A stretch of 64,000 nt of DNA from Leadbetterella sp964563435 (GTDB lineage: Bacteria > Bacteroidota > Bacteroidia > Cytophagales > Spirosomataceae): positions 108,955 to 172,954 of the forward strand of contig CAZLXI010000004.1 in assembly GCA_964563435.1 (NCBI GenBank), given 5' to 3'. Made by a program: the position numbers and the translations under genes. Shown here piece by piece: positions 36,983-43,841 of this stretch (position 1 is its first letter; each line of letters starts with the position of its first letter). The notes beneath the pieces were generated by a model. The model was given only the letters and a program-made list of their open reading frames with translations. It had not been told where the DNA came from and did not search any database.

Positions 36983-37834
36983 ATGGGGCAGTTAACGCAT
37001 AAAAAAATAGTCTGGCTGGCCTCTTATCCGAAGTCTGGGAATACCTGGTTTCGTGCATTTTTAACGGCCTTGTTAAAGGAAGGGCAGGTGGATCTTAATA
37101 AGATGGGAACCGATGGGATATTCTCAGGAAAAAATCATGTAGAGCGTATTTTAGATCTGAATGCCGATTACCTGAGTCAGCGGGAAGTGGAAATGTTTCA
37201 AAGAATAGCGCTTCATCATCTGGCGGCTAAAAGTACCGATACCCTTTTTATTAAGATCCATGATGCATTCACTTTTTCAGGTGCTGACGGCTTAGCCCTG
37301 GTGCCCGAAGAGCCGGTAAAGCTGGCGGTTTACTTTGTGCGCAATCCCCTCGATGTAGCCTTGTCGCTGGCCAACCACATTGGTAAACCGGTGGATATTG
37401 CAATTGATAAATATATGATCAACTCTGCAGGGGGATTTGTTTCAATTGGCAGTTCTCCCAATAATCAGTTTCATCAGCGCCTGGGTACCTGGTCTATGCA
37501 TGTGGAAAGCTGGCTGGTGCATCCTTCTTTTCCCGTGCATTTTGTAAAGTATGAGGAGATGAAGGAAAGACCTTTTGAAACGTTTAAAGGAGCCGCACAG
37601 GCCCTGGGTCTGGAGGTTACGGATGAGCGGATCCACCGGGCCATAGAAGAAGCAAAGTTTGAGAATCTTCAGAAAAAAGAGCAGGAGAACGGTTTCGTAG
37701 AGAAGCAGATCCCGGCCTCCCGCTTCTTTTTCAGGGGCCAGACCGGAAGATGGAAAGAAGAACTGACAGAAGAGCAAATTGAAAAAATACGAAGAGTCAA
37801 CGAACCAATGATGCGGAGGTTCGGGTATTGGTAA
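36983..37834 (+). CDS. PAPS-dependent sulfotransferase in the lasso-peptide cluster
   Basis: 283 aa. The 5'-phosphosulfate loop WLASYPKSGNTWFRAFL (residues ~11-27), the 3'-phosphate motif YFVRNPLDVALSLANH (~117-132) and the C-terminal FFFRGQTGRWKEELT are all in place, so it looks catalytically intact. It would transfer sulfate from PAPS to a hydroxyl or amine. It sits between the lasso kinase (2-base gap) and the PqqD-like B1 (17-base gap), so the lasso peptide is the most likely acceptor. Ser is common to all precursors, but Tyr occurs in only one core. The acceptor is unproven. Confidence 0.9.
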   Translation: MGQLTHKKIVWLASYPKSGNTWFRAFLTALLKEGQVDLNKMGTDGIFSGKNHVERILDLNADYLSQREVEMFQRIALHHLAAKSTDTLFIKIHDAFTFSGADGLALVPEEPVKLAVYFVRNPLDVALSLANHIGKPVDIAIDKYMINSAGGFVSIGSSPNNQFHQRLGTWSMHVESWLVHPSFPVHFVKYEEMKERPFETFKGAAQALGLEVTDERIHRAIEEAKFENLQKKEQENGFVEKQIPASRFFFRGQTGRWKEELTEEQIEKIRRVNEPMMRRFGYW

Positions 37835-37851
37835 TATAAACAATCGAATTT

Positions 37852-38109
37852 ATGCCATATAAACTAAACGAAGAAAAAATACTCTTTACCCAATTGGGTG
37901 ATGAAGGAGTGATTTATGACACGGAGAGCAATGAATATATCTCTCTGAATGAAACTTTTTTCAAGATCCTGAAGTATGTGGAAGAAGGACTGGAAGTGCC
38001 GGAGATGGTGAGCCGGTTATGTGAGGAATATGCGGTATCCGAAGAGGAATGCCGGGTGGAAGTACAGAGAGCATTGAATACGCTACAGGACAGGAAATAC
38101 ATACTTTAA
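37852..38109 (+). CDS. Lasso-peptide B1 protein (PqqD-like RiPP recognition element)
   Basis: 85 aa, the full length of a stand-alone PqqD domain. It has the beta-strand pattern GDEGVIYDTESNEYISLNETFFKIL followed by a helical half (VPEMVSRLCEEYAVSEEECRVEV). In lasso biosynthesis B1 binds the leader, through a Tyr/Trp-x-x-Pro motif, and presents it to the B2 protease. The three precursors here each carry W-(I/V)-x-P. It lies 17 bases after the sulfotransferase and 8 bases before the APS kinase. Confidence 0.92.
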   Translation: MPYKLNEEKILFTQLGDEGVIYDTESNEYISLNETFFKILKYVEEGLEVPEMVSRLCEEYAVSEEECRVEVQRALNTLQDRKYIL

Positions 38110-38117
38110 GTTATCGG

Positions 38118-38642
38118 ATGAATAACAGGAAGCCTGCCGTAATCTGGCTGACCGGTTTAAGCGGCGCAGGAAAAACGACCCTGGCCCGGGAGTTTTCGGA
38201 ATTGTGCAGAAGCAAAGGGATTTACCCGGTTTTGCTGGATGGTGACCAGATCCGGAATGTAACCGGGCAGGCCGGTTTTGACGAAGCCTCACGCAAGGAC
38301 CATAACCTGCAGGTGGGGCGCCTTGCGGCACTGTTTGAACAACAGGGGCATCTGGTTATTGTGTCGATGATAGCACCGTACAGAGATATCCGCCAGGCGG
38401 TGAGGGAGCTGTGCGAATGCTATGTGGAAGTTTTTGTAGATACGCCTTTGGCTGTTTGTATGCAGCGTGACCCCAAGGGGTTGTACCAAAAGGCGATCCG
38501 GAATGAGATTTTAGAGTTTACAGGTATCTCGGCCCCGTATCAAAGCCCGGAAGCTCCGGAGGTGCATATCGATGCTGCCGGTAATGATGCGCAGGAGTGT
38601 GCAGACCTTCTTTGGGAATACTATTGCCGTTTGACAAAGTGA
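38118..38642 (+). CDS. cysC: Adenylylsulfate (APS) kinase
   Basis: 174 aa from ATG 38118 (MNNRKPAVIWLTG). Walker A is GLSGAGKTT (residues ~13-21). The CysC-specific VLLDGDQIRN, SMIAPYRDIRQAV, VFVDTPLAVCMQRDPKGLYQKA and EFTGISAPYQSPEAPEVHID are all clear. It makes PAPS from APS and ATP. No ATP sulfurylase or reductive sulfate genes are present, so it is not a sulfate-assimilation operon. Its position between B1 and B2, near a sulfotransferase, suggests a dedicated sulfate-donor supply. Its stop overlaps the B2 start. Confidence 0.94.
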   Translation: MNNRKPAVIWLTGLSGAGKTTLAREFSELCRSKGIYPVLLDGDQIRNVTGQAGFDEASRKDHNLQVGRLAALFEQQGHLVIVSMIAPYRDIRQAVRELCECYVEVFVDTPLAVCMQRDPKGLYQKAIRNEILEFTGISAPYQSPEAPEVHIDAAGNDAQECADLLWEYYCRLTK

Positions 38643-39067
38643 AAAAAAGAATGCGCGCCTTCATTCGGTTAAGTGCCCGGAGGAAAATACTGTTTTTCGT
38701 GACGGTAGTGCTGTCATTCTATACCTATATGCTTATGCGTTTCTTCCGGAAAAAGGCAAATTTTGATCTAAAAAGAAAGCATTTTTCGGGCCGGGTTAAC
38801 GATTCAGTGGTGCGCGACATCCGCTGGGCAATCCGGGTTGTCAACAAGTACGTTCCGTGGGAAAATGTCTGCCGGCACCAGGCGTATCAGGCCCTTTTGC
38901 TGTGCCGGTATTACGATATCCCATATAAAATTTTTATCGGTTTCAGAAAGAATCCGGAGGCCGGAAAAATAGAGGGCCACGCCTGGACAGTGGTAAACGG
39001 AGAAATTATTACCGGTTTTTGTAATACGGAGGAGTATACGGTGCAAAGTATTTTTTCAGGAGGATAG
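38639..39067 (+). CDS. Lasso-peptide B2 leader peptidase (transglutaminase-like)
   Basis: 142 aa if started at the GTG at 38639, which overlaps the APS kinase stop as GTGA; an ATG at 38651 is the alternative. A hydrophobic N-terminus precedes the catalytic Cys in PWENVCRHQAYQALLL and the His in IEGHAWTVVNGEI, the papain-like pair of the family. A third acidic residue is not obvious where some B2 proteins have Asp or Glu, 11-12 residues after the His (Thr-Gly here). B2 removes the leader so the cyclase can form the macrolactam. The 3' end overlaps the convergent cyclase gene by 12 bases. Confidence 0.9.
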   Translation: MKKRMRAFIRLSARRKILFFVTVVLSFYTYMLMRFFRKKANFDLKRKHFSGRVNDSVVRDIRWAIRVVNKYVPWENVCRHQAYQALLLCRYYDIPYKIFIGFRKNPEAGKIEGHAWTVVNGEIITGFCNTEEYTVQSIFSGG

Positions 39068-40852
39068 ATTTTTGTTGATCATATAATCCATTTTGTATAA
39101 AGTCAGTAACCGGGTCATCTGATCGAATGTTTGAGGCGTATTGAGCCGGGCTTTGTTGAATATATGCAACGAATCTTTTAAGGAATAAGTGCCAAATTCT
39201 TCCAACTGCTTTTTCAGCCAGTATTCGGCGAACGCAAGCGTCATGGCGCCGTTAAATTTGGGTTGGGTTCTTAGGTCTTCCGGCAGTATTTCTTTGCAGA
39301 GGTTCCGGAAAACAGCACGTGTATAGGGTTTGGGCTCGAACATTTCCGTTGGCAGGCTGTAAACCAGCTCAATCAGGCGGATATCTGCGAGGGGGTAAAC
39401 CATTTCTATGCCGTAGGTGGAAGCATATGCGCTTTCCGACTCTGTGCGTAAACAGGTGTGCTGGCGACAGATCTGGTTTTTCAGGTATTTTTTAAATGTC
39501 GGGTAAAAGCTGAAACTGGTGTCCTTAAGGGTTTTGCTTAAGGGGGAATCGGCTCGTAAGAGGTTCCGCTCCTGCTGTACTTTAGAATACCCGCTTTTAA
39601 AAGAGCCCTTATACATGGAACGATAATAGCCCAATAGTTTTTTAATTCCGGTGAGTTTTTCCTTCCTCAGAAATCTGAGAAGTTTCAGGAGATTCTTCTG
39701 CCCGATATAATCATAATAGTAGAGGTTACCGTTATTGGAAATACACTCATCACCGGGGAAACCGCTCATCATGATCCCGACATTCTGCCCGGAAGCCGTT
39801 TTGAAAAGGCTGTCCTGCCAGATGCTGTCAGAATTAGCATAGCCCCCCATCACCTGGTTACTCCGCTCCAACTGCTCAAATACGTCTTTAAAATGAAAAT
39901 CCTCGATCCGGTGATGATTCTCCGGCAACAGTCCGGCATAATCAATAACAGACTGCTGGGTACCCTGCTCATCAACTCCTCTTTCAGAATACGGACGGGT
40001 TTTATCCGAAAGGACAAACGCGTAGGTATGAAGCCGTTCTTTCGGGAGGTGCCGGGAAAGAATAACAGCTATGGCAGAGGAATCCATCCCACCGCTTAGC
40101 TGGCAGCCAATGTTTTTAGTAGTACGGGTACGGCACATAACGGCTTCGGTAAACCGTCGGTTCAGCTCCGTATAGAGAGCGGCCTCGGTGCTAAAGCCGG
40201 AGATATCGATAGAGTTAAGTTCCCAATACCGTTTAAAAGTCAACTGCTTTGACTTCAGGGAAAACAGGGCCGAATGAGCGGGAGGAAACCGGTGAATGTT
40301 GGTGAAAAAGGTGTCTTCTACTTCCTGCGGGTAATTTTTCAGCTCTTTGGCGATGTACGTCAGGTTCAACTCCGGTTTTATCAGCGTCTTCAGACTATGT
40401 ACCGAAGTGGAGAACAGGAAGTTTTCTTTGTCGCGGTAATAAAACAATGGCCGGATTCCAAGATGATCTTTGGCCATGAATAGAGTTTGCTCCTGACTGT
40501 CCCAAATAGCAAAAGAGAAATCCCCCAACAGGTGGCGGGTGCAATTTTCTCCATAAGCGAGATAGGCTGCAAGGAGATATTCCCGGTCATTTAGACTATC
40601 GGACAGGTTTAACTTTTTTGCCAGCTCAGTACGATTGTCCAAACGACAAGAAGACGCTAAAAAATATCTCGCCTCAATATAGTTAAATATCGAAGTATCT
40701 CTCGGGTCAGTATAGAGAAACAAATTCTCTTTTACAAAAGGTATGGTGAAATCCCTATCGTTCGCGGAATTCATCATATAGTGAATTCCACGAGGATCCT
40801 TTGTCAAAGAAAAATTAACTCCTCCCAGAAATGAATTCAAATGCAGGGACAA
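39056..40852 (-). CDS. Lasso-peptide cyclase (asparagine synthetase B-like, C protein)
   Basis: 598 aa. The C-terminal synthetase domain has the ATP-pyrophosphatase loop CQLSGGMDSSAIAVILSR (residues ~245-265), YSERGVDEQ and a GFPGDECIS segment. The N-terminal glutaminase-like domain (FLASSCRLDNRTELAKKL, GDFSFAIWDSQEQTLFMAKD) lacks the catalytic N-terminal Cys, as usual in lasso cyclases. It adenylates an Asp/Glu side chain of the core and joins it to the new N-terminus. The start is a TTG at 40852; ATG codons at 40777 and 40774 are alternatives, but the upstream FLGGVNFSLTKD reads as coding. It runs convergent to the B2 operon and downstream of the precursors. Confidence 0.88.
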   Translation of the reverse strand: MSLHLNSFLGGVNFSLTKDPRGIHYMMNSANDRDFTIPFVKENLFLYTDPRDTSIFNYIEARYFLASSCRLDNRTELAKKLNLSDSLNDREYLLAAYLAYGENCTRHLLGDFSFAIWDSQEQTLFMAKDHLGIRPLFYYRDKENFLFSTSVHSLKTLIKPELNLTYIAKELKNYPQEVEDTFFTNIHRFPPAHSALFSLKSKQLTFKRYWELNSIDISGFSTEAALYTELNRRFTEAVMCRTRTTKNIGCQLSGGMDSSAIAVILSRHLPKERLHTYAFVLSDKTRPYSERGVDEQGTQQSVIDYAGLLPENHHRIEDFHFKDVFEQLERSNQVMGGYANSDSIWQDSLFKTASGQNVGIMMSGFPGDECISNNGNLYYYDYIGQKNLLKLLRFLRKEKLTGIKKLLGYYRSMYKGSFKSGYSKVQQERNLLRADSPLSKTLKDTSFSFYPTFKKYLKNQICRQHTCLRTESESAYASTYGIEMVYPLADIRLIELVYSLPTEMFEPKPYTRAVFRNLCKEILPEDLRTQPKFNGAMTLAFAEYWLKKQLEEFGTYSLKDSLHIFNKARLNTPQTFDQMTRLLTLYKMDYMINKNLSS

Positions 40853-40910
40853 TTCTCTGTTATCAAAAACTATTTACATAATGAGTCAAAAAAAGAGACA
40901 ATAAAGACTT

Positions 40911-41054
40911 CTAAGAGAGAGTATGGGAATAAGAGCCTTCATAAGTAAAGAGTAGAGAACCCGATGCAACGCTTAATTCTTCCAATTTGGGCTTTATCCA
41001 TTCTTTCTTTTCCTGTATCTCATTTTGCATCCGGGCTTTTGATTGAGTTTTCAT
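40911..41054 (-). CDS. Lasso precursor peptide A1
   Basis: 47 aa, ATG 41054, stop TAG at 40911; a longer reading to 41102 adds 16 residues and is less likely. Leader segment EKKEWIKPKLEELSVAS carries the W-x-x-P-x-L recognition motif. Aligned to the other two precursors the core is GSLLFTYEGSYSHTLS, so Gly1 and Glu8 could form an eight-residue ring with tail GSYSHTLS. It is the only core with Tyr. C-terminal Ser fits the HPr-kinase-like enzyme. It lies 58 bases upstream of the cyclase start and may be co-transcribed with it. TGTATTTG at 41094-41101 is a one-mismatch -7 box. Confidence 0.82.
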   Translation of the reverse strand: MKTQSKARMQNEIQEKKEWIKPKLEELSVASGSLLFTYEGSYSHTLS

Positions 41055-41176
41055 GACTGTATGTATTAAATTGGAAATAAAAATATGATTATCCAAATAC
41101 AATAAAAAGTCTTTTATTTACAGTAAAAAGCCCCCCTTTCACCTCCTCCGGGAAAACAGAAGATATTTCCTGTCTT

Positions 41177-41320
41177 CTAAGAAGCCATAAGAAAAAGAAG
41201 ATCGCCTACCGGGCCGGGGAAGTTGTCTCCTGTAACATTTAGTTCTTCTAATTCCGGGTTTACCCATTCTTTCTTTTCCTGTATTTCCTGTGGTGTTTGA
41301 GGTTCAAATTGATTTTTCAT
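41177..41320 (-). CDS. Lasso precursor peptide A2 (unusual Asp at predicted core position 1)
   Basis: 47 aa, ATG 41320 to TAG 41177. Leader segment EKKEWVNPELEELNVTG; Thr falls at the -2 position conserved in many lasso leaders. The core then reads DNFPGPVGDLLFLMAS, with Asp1 and ring acceptor Asp9. If cleavage were one residue earlier, Gly1 to Asp10 would be a ten-residue ring. Both are unusual. The core has no Tyr or Thr; its only Ser is at the C-terminus. TATATTTG just upstream gives it its own promoter. Confidence 0.8.
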   Translation of the reverse strand: MKNQFEPQTPQEIQEKKEWVNPELEELNVTGDNFPGPVGDLLFLMAS

Positions 41321-41346
41321 AGTTTAAGGGTTAAAATTTTGTTAGG

Positions 41347-41354
41347 CAAATATA
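41347..41354 (-). promoter_or_regulatory. -7 element of precursor A2
   Basis: The minus strand reads TATATTTG, a perfect TAnnTTTG box 26 bases upstream of the A2 ATG. A -33 TTG is not apparent. It lies downstream of the A3 terminator, so A2 is probably transcribed independently. Confidence 0.55.
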
Positions 41355-41383
41355 AGTTTTTTATATGTGGATTCTTCTCCGGG

Positions 41384-41415
41384 AAAAAACATTCGGAGAA
41401 AAAGTATCCGAATGT
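41384..41415 (-). terminator. Terminator between precursors A3 and A2
   Basis: ACATTCGGA (41389-41397) and TCCGAATGT (41407-41415) form a perfect nine-base stem with a nine-base loop. On the minus strand it is followed by TTTTTT (A-run 41384-41389). It would end the A3 transcript about 165 bases after the A3 stop. Confidence 0.9.
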
Positions 41416-41579
41416 AAGGCCGGGGCTGCATTTCTAAACCGGACTAAAACAAAGTGTAACCGGTCTTGATCACATCTTGAAAAAAGCAGGAAAAAGTAGC
41501 CATATATGACCATACAAGATTTGTGCCCGCAACAGGCATCTTGCGGCCGCTTTTAATACCTATTGAAACTGTATAAGCG

Positions 41580-41693
41580 TTAACTGAGTGGTCCAAATGC
41601 ATCTTCATTGACACTAGGGAAAGACCCTCCCGCTACTGATATATCTATTATTTCCGGCTTTATCCACTTTTTCTTCTCCATGTTTTTTTTCAT
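41580..41693 (-). CDS. Lasso precursor peptide A3
   Basis: 37 aa, ATG 41693 to TAA 41580. Short leader MKKNMEKKKWIKPEIIDISVAG shares K-K-x-W-I-x-P with A1 and A2. The core is GSFPSVNEDAFGPLS: Gly1 with Glu8 or Asp9 gives a conventional eight- or nine-residue ring and a short AFGPLS or DAFGPLS tail. It ends in Ser like the other two. A TATTTTCG close to the -7 consensus lies just upstream, and a strong terminator at 41384-41415 ends the unit. Confidence 0.78.
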   Translation of the reverse strand: MKKNMEKKKWIKPEIIDISVAGGSFPSVNEDAFGPLS

Positions 41694-41942
41694 TGGCTAA
41701 AATTTTGCTTGTTCGAAAATACTAAAATTTTATTCTTTTTTTAAGATTCTTAGATACTTTTTCACAATAAGGCCTGAAAAGGCCTCCCGATTCTCCGCGT
41801 TAATCCGCGATTTGGGAGAGAATATACCATACCAGCAAATGATAAAATTGACAGCCGGAAGGGCGGGCATATTATCATGTGGTTGCCCTCCGTCAGACCC
41901 TATTACCTCGGGTGCTATAGGGAGAAGTCTAGAGACAAAGGC
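41694..41942. other. Intergenic region between lasso precursors and respiratory operon
   Basis: 249 bases, A/T-rich near the A3 start. CTCCC...GGGAG with nested CGCG...CGCG (about 41786-41819) and CCCTAT...ATAGGG (about 41902-41922) are imperfect hairpins. They lie downstream of the respiratory operon and could end its transcript, but neither has a convincing T-run. No gene was found. Confidence 0.45.
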
Positions 41943-42188
41943 TCACTCCAGCCCCTCCTCCCTCAGCCTCTCCTTCGCTGCCCGGATATAAAAAAATACA
42001 CCCAACCCCACGATCAGGTAAGGGATAACCAGCAGGTAGAGGATGCCGAAGTTGAGGCCGGTGCCGATGGTGTTCCTGCCTTCGCTTAAATTGGAGCCCA
42101 CAGTGGCCCGGCACATGGCGCATTGGGCGAAGATGTCGCCAAGTGTAAATAAGAAAAACAGTACCGTTAAAATGAGCTTCTTTTTCAT
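41943..42188 (-). CDS. Small membrane protein with CxxC motif, end of oxidase operon
   Basis: 81 aa. A signal-like segment (MKKKLILTVLFFLFTLGDIFAQ) leads into CAMCRATVGSNLSEG, then one transmembrane helix (LLVIPYLIVGLGVFFYI) and a charged tail. I do not recognise a named family. The exported CxxC just after the signal, and its place beside a SCO copper chaperone and DUF420 gene, make a redox or copper-handling role in oxidase assembly possible; this is inference. It starts 5 bases after the DUF420 stop. Confidence 0.75.
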   Translation of the reverse strand: MKKKLILTVLFFLFTLGDIFAQCAMCRATVGSNLSEGRNTIGTGLNFGILYLLVIPYLIVGLGVFFYIRAAKERLREEGLE

Positions 42189-42193
42189 ACTTG

Positions 42194-42718
42194 TCAGAAG
42201 TTATAATACGGTTGGATCATCAGATAGGCGATCACCCCCGTGACCGACACATACAGCCAGATAGGGTAGGCATATTTCACGATCCTGCGATGCCGGTCGT
42301 CCAGCCGCTTCCAGCCATAATAATAGGCACGTAATACTAAAGGTAAAACAACAAATGAGGCGAGAACGTGCGTGATCAGTACAAAGAAATAAAAATACCG
42401 CACGGCGCCTTCGCCACCGAAGGGGGTGGCTTCGTTACTGATATGGTACAAAACATAAAAAACCAGGAACAGCCCTCCGAGAAGGAAACCGGCCGACATG
42501 CAGGTTTTATGCGCGGCAATATTCCGCTGCCGGATAAAGTACAGCCCCAAAAGAAGGGAAAGGGCCGTAAGTGAGTTAATAATGGCATTGACAAAAGTAA
42601 GCTGCTTGGTCCATTCGCCGATATAGGGCTTTTGCCGCATGCCCAGCATGATCATCACCACCAGTACGATCACTACAGAAATGATGTTGATGGTACGTAT
42701 TCCGATTTTATTTTTCAT
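42194..42718 (-). CDS. DUF420 membrane protein (oxidase-associated)
   Basis: 174 aa with four or five transmembrane helices. AAHKTCMSAGFLLGGLFLVFYVLYH, ITHVLASFVVLPLVL and RHRRIVKYAYPIWLYVSVTGV are DUF420 features, with conserved His residues in the helices. Family members occur in cytochrome oxidase gene clusters and one (CtaM) is needed for oxidase activity in Firmicutes. An assembly function here is inferred from family and context. Confidence 0.88.
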   Translation of the reverse strand: MKNKIGIRTINIISVVIVLVVMIMLGMRQKPYIGEWTKQLTFVNAIINSLTALSLLLGLYFIRQRNIAAHKTCMSAGFLLGGLFLVFYVLYHISNEATPFGGEGAVRYFYFFVLITHVLASFVVLPLVLRAYYYGWKRLDDRHRRIVKYAYPIWLYVSVTGVIAYLMIQPYYNF

Positions 42719-42726
42719 ATTTAATT

Positions 42727-42816
42727 TAGTTCCGAGTTCCGAGTTCTGAGTTCCGAGTTCAGGGTTCCGGGCAGGGCACCGCTACTGGGAACTCACTACT
42801 CGGAACTCGGAACTCA
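42727..42816. repeat. GAGTTCC-rich inverted repeat inside the operon
   Basis: Tandem GAGTTCC/GAGTTCT units (about 42729-42760) face their reverse complement ACTCGGAACTCGGAACTCA (about 42797-42815). The right arm runs up to the SCO stop codon region. The transcript could fold into a long imperfect hairpin between the SCO and DUF420 genes. It looks like an inserted repeat rather than gene sequence. Confidence 0.75.
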
Positions 42817-43497
42817 TTACTCATCATTCTGACTTAACAGCACTTTGATCTCCAACTTCAGCCGGTCCGTCTCACTTTTTTTAGTACCGCTGTAAATCCC
42901 CCGGAAATAACCGTCAGGGTCGATCAGCAGGACCTTGTCGGAGTGAATAAACATTTCATCCACACGGGTGATATCGGGGTCGTATTCCGACGCATCGGCC
43001 ACCGCCAGGCGAAAGGTTTTGATGGAGAGATCGTAGATGTATTTTTTATCACCGGTGAGCAGGTCATAGTGCAGCCGGTCCATCCCCAGGGCCCGGGCGT
43101 ATAATCGCAGTACCTCCGGAGTGTCATATTTCGGGTCTACGGAAATTCCGTAAAAGTGCACCCGGGCATTATTTTTAAAATTTTCAGCCACTTTCACCAG
43201 GTGGGTATTGGCTATCGGGCAGATGGTTCCGCAGCGGGAGAAAAAGAAATTGACTACCGTTATATCGCCGGGCTTTACGGTGGTGCTGTCGCCCTTCGTA
43301 TTCACTAAGGTAAACGGCGTGATCCTCGAAAAAACCGTATCCTCCGCCATCATCTTTACCTCTCCGCTTTCATCCGTTTCCGGGAAAAAGTAGGGGAGGT
43401 CAAAGTTGTTTTTTCCAAACAGTTTCAGGAATATAAATGTCAAGACCGGAATACCCAGTAGGACAAAGAGTATTCCGGCCTTCAGTGTTTTATTCAT
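42817..43497 (-). CDS. SCO1/SenC family copper chaperone
   Basis: 226 aa with an N-terminal membrane anchor (GILFVLLGIPVLTFIFLKLF) and a thioredoxin-like domain. The copper-binding CxxxC is in FFFSRCGTICPIANTHL and the conserved His in MFIHSDKVLLIDPDG. It delivers copper to the CuA site of subunit II. It directly follows the subunit IV gene with no gap. Confidence 0.95.
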   Translation of the reverse strand: MNKTLKAGILFVLLGIPVLTFIFLKLFGKNNFDLPYFFPETDESGEVKMMAEDTVFSRITPFTLVNTKGDSTTVKPGDITVVNFFFSRCGTICPIANTHLVKVAENFKNNARVHFYGISVDPKYDTPEVLRLYARALGMDRLHYDLLTGDKKYIYDLSIKTFRLAVADASEYDPDITRVDEMFIHSDKVLLIDPDGYFRGIYSGTKKSETDRLKLEIKVLLSQNDE

Positions 43498-43821
43498 TTA
43501 GAAGAACTTTTCTATACCAAAGTAATCGCCTTCCACGAGGAGAGCCACAATCAGCCAGATCACAAAGATGACGGGTAAGACCATTGTCCATATAAAGGCC
43601 TTGGTTTCGCTGCCCAAGTGCATAAATATTCCTACAATGTAATAGGCTTTAACGATCGTCATGATCACAAATATCCCGATCTTGGTCCATTTGTAATGAT
43701 CGGCATCAACGGTAAATGCCACCACAAACTCCAGGGCGGTCAGGATCAGCAGGATCCAGAATACTTTCCAAAGGTGCTTGGTATTCGGTTTTTGTCTTTC
43801 TATTGATGAATGTTCTGCCAT
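43498..43821 (-). CDS. Cytochrome c oxidase subunit IV (caa3-type)
   Basis: 107 aa, three transmembrane helices. LTALEFVVAFTVDADHYKW, KAYYIVGIFMHLGSETKAF and LLVEGDYFG match the bacterial COX4/caa3 subunit IV family. It stabilises the oxidase core. It lies 20 bases downstream of a subunit III gene. Confidence 0.88.
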   Translation of the reverse strand: MAEHSSIERQKPNTKHLWKVFWILLILTALEFVVAFTVDADHYKWTKIGIFVIMTIVKAYYIVGIFMHLGSETKAFIWTMVLPVIFVIWLIVALLVEGDYFGIEKFF

Positions 43822-43841
43822 TGCAATATTATTTTAATGTT

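Noticed and set aside
38118..38642. CysC as part of sulfate assimilation
   Set aside because: No sulfurylase, reductase or sulfate transporter genes next to it; it is embedded among lasso genes.
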